Origin: Scatophagus argus
Lineage: Eukaryota; Chordata; Actinopteri; Scatophagidae
Direction: 5' to 3'
DNA: 64,000 nt
Assembly (NCBI RefSeq): GCF_020382885.2
Contig: NC_058511.1
Span: forward strand, 6,727,501 to 6,791,500
The notes beneath the pieces are model-generated. The model was given only the letters and a program-made list of their open reading frames with translations, ran no database searches and had not been told where the DNA came from. Shown piece by piece: positions 62,499 to 64,000 of this stretch; the first letter of the stretch is position 1; every line of letters begins with the position of its first letter. A program made the position numbers and the translations under genes.

Positions 62499-62690
62499 AA
62501 TCAGTGGTGGAATGTAATGAAGTACATTTACTCAGGTACTGTAAGTACTATGAAACTGAGGTACTTGAGTCTTCTCATGCCGCTTTCTACTCTCCACTAC
62601 ATTTCAGAGGAAGATGTTGTACTTTTTACTCCACTGCATTTGTCTGACTGTTTCAGTTACAAATTAAAGTTTTTGCATACAAAAACATGA
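62499..62690 (+). mobile_element. TIR-type transposon fragment (CAGTGGTGGA end)
   Basis: Begins CAGTGGTGGAATGTAATGAA, GTACATTTACTCAGGTACTG and continues with CTCCACTACATTTCAGAGGA and GTACTTTTTACTCCACTGCA. This is the left part of a very abundant teleost non-autonomous element. The right part of the family is at 13028-13300. The right terminus is missing here. Confidence 0.7.
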
Positions 62691-63269
62691 GGTGATTTTA
62701 AAATGTTTAGTTATGAATTAAACTAGCCTGCAGTATATGTAAGTACAGCTGAAATGACTGATCAGTACAGATTATTTCAGTAATTCTAATTTATTTTAAA
62801 TAGTTTTGAAGAATGCACTGTTGGTTGGATAAAACGTGGAAGACGCGTCTTTGGCTGTGGGTAATTCTGACAACATTTCTCACTATTCTGAGGTTTTACA
62901 AATTAAAATTGACATAATAAAGAGAATTAAATGGTTACTAGATGAACTGCTTAATTTCCAATATTTTTAAATTACACTCCCCTGGCAGGTGTGTAACTTT
63001 TAATGTTCACGCTTACGTTTCACTGTACTTTTGTCTGAAAACAGTTTCCACATAACCAGAGCCCGTGTTTGCTCAGGTCTGTACTTGTCGTTTGACTGTG
63101 GCGTCATTCGCTGGTTTGTGTAACAGAGCTCTGATTTCAGCAGAGAACTCGGCACTAGACTACAGAGACTTCCTCCACAGGGTCATCGGTAAAAAGTCAG
63201 TCTAATTTTCTTGGGATTGTTGTTGAAATAGAAAGTGAAGTGTACATACAGCAAAACTGTAAGAAAATA

Positions 63270-63735
63270 CTTTAAGGTTTTGGGGAATATGGGTTAGATT
63301 CATACCACTAAAAATGAAGCTTCACATTATCCTTTTATCCTATGACAAATAGGACAATAATTGAAAGTATGAACCTTTGACCATTTAATTCTAATCAGTT
63401 CATCCACAAGTTCCAAGGGGACTTTTGTGGTAAATTTGAAGAACCTCCCTCAAGGCTTCCAGGATCCCTGTTGGATTTAACTTATTTGTTCTGATTAATG
63501 AATATAATGTATATAATGTGTCATCAGTAAGCCTTCAGTGAGGCGTTGGTTGGCAGATTTTCTTTTTTTTAACCTTTACACAGAAGCAGGCAAGCTGTTT
63601 CCTCTTTTCCTCTTTGCAGTCTGTATGCTAAGCTAAACTAACTGGCTGCCTGCTATCCTACACACATGAAAATGCCATTGATCTTCTCATCTAGCTCATG
63701 GCAAGAAAGCGAGTAAGTGTACGTCTCAAGATGGC
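63270..63735. repeat. Composite repeat block downstream of lpgat1
   Basis: Two families are interleaved. 63590-63720 (TGCTAAGCTAAACTAACTGG, TTGATCTTCTCATCTAGCTC, GGCAAGAAAGCGAGTAAGTG) belongs to the TIR family of dtl intron 14. 63365-63480 (TCAGTTCATCCACAAGTTCC, AATTTGAAGAACCTCCCTCA, AGGCTTCCAGGATCC) is the reverse complement of the repeat in ints7 intron 17. The piece near 63277-63295 (AAGGTTTTGGGGAATATGGG) may be the other end of the first family, which would make the second a nested insertion. Confidence 0.55.
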
Positions 63736-64000
63736 AGACCATTTCTACAAGGACAGCACAGGAGAACTTAATTTAGTTGAGGTTCCTGCAGTGCTTTTAC
63801 CCTCTTACTGGACTGATCACTCACTGACTTGAAGTTTGAGAGACGATTAAGTGACATTATACCCATCAACAGATATTGTTCAGCTGCTAGAAAAGAAAAT
63901 GTCACCTCTCTTGGTTTGCCAGTCTGGTTTAAACTTGTGACATTTATAAATGCCACAAGTTTAAGTAAATAGAAATAGATAAATAGAAACTATGTGCCAG

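Overview
The window reads as vertebrate nuclear DNA, most likely from a ray-finned (teleost, probably percomorph) fish. The genes are split into many short exons with GT-AG introns. The protein sequences match the vertebrate families closely, and the non-coding DNA carries tRNA-derived SINEs, hAT-type remnants and several interspersed repeats that I recognise as typical of teleost genomes. There are no operons, CRISPR arrays, phages or prokaryotic features. The species cannot be fixed from the sequence alone.

Four genes can be assigned, in the order ppp2r5a(-), dtl(-), ints7(+), lpgat1(+). This is the human 1q32 order LPGAT1-INTS7-DTL-PPP2R5A, inverted, so the microsynteny is conserved. (1) 1-4967: first coding exon of ppp2r5a, with its intron 1 running off the left edge. 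(2) 7059-12591: complete dtl (CDT2) coding sequence, 15 exons, 658 codons plus stop. (3) 13605-21591: complete ints7 coding sequence, 20 exons, 960 codons plus stop. (4) about 22.9 kb to beyond 59.1 kb: lpgat1, with a probable non-coding first exon in a GC-rich region and seven coding exons (372 codons plus stop) spread over 35 kb. (5) 59.1-64 kb: lpgat1 3'UTR and downstream repeats, with no secure further gene. All exon lengths and phases close exactly for dtl, ints7 and lpgat1.

The genes do not form one pathway. DTL is the CRL4 substrate receptor that couples PCNA on DNA to degradation of CDT1, p21 and SET8. INTS7 is an Integrator subunit acting in snRNA and promoter-proximal RNA processing. 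LPGAT1 is an ER acyltransferase. PPP2R5A is a B56 regulatory subunit of PP2A. DTL and INTS7 are divergent, with 1.0 kb between start codons, and may share a promoter.

I found no evidence for an undescribed multi-gene system. The most interesting signals are a textbook U12-type (minor spliceosome) intron in ints7, a nested transposon in the last dtl intron, two hAT BED-finger fossils in lpgat1 introns, clustered uORFs in the presumed lpgat1 leader, a near-perfect 21-bp-arm hairpin in lpgat1 intron 5, and two unexplained exon-like segments.
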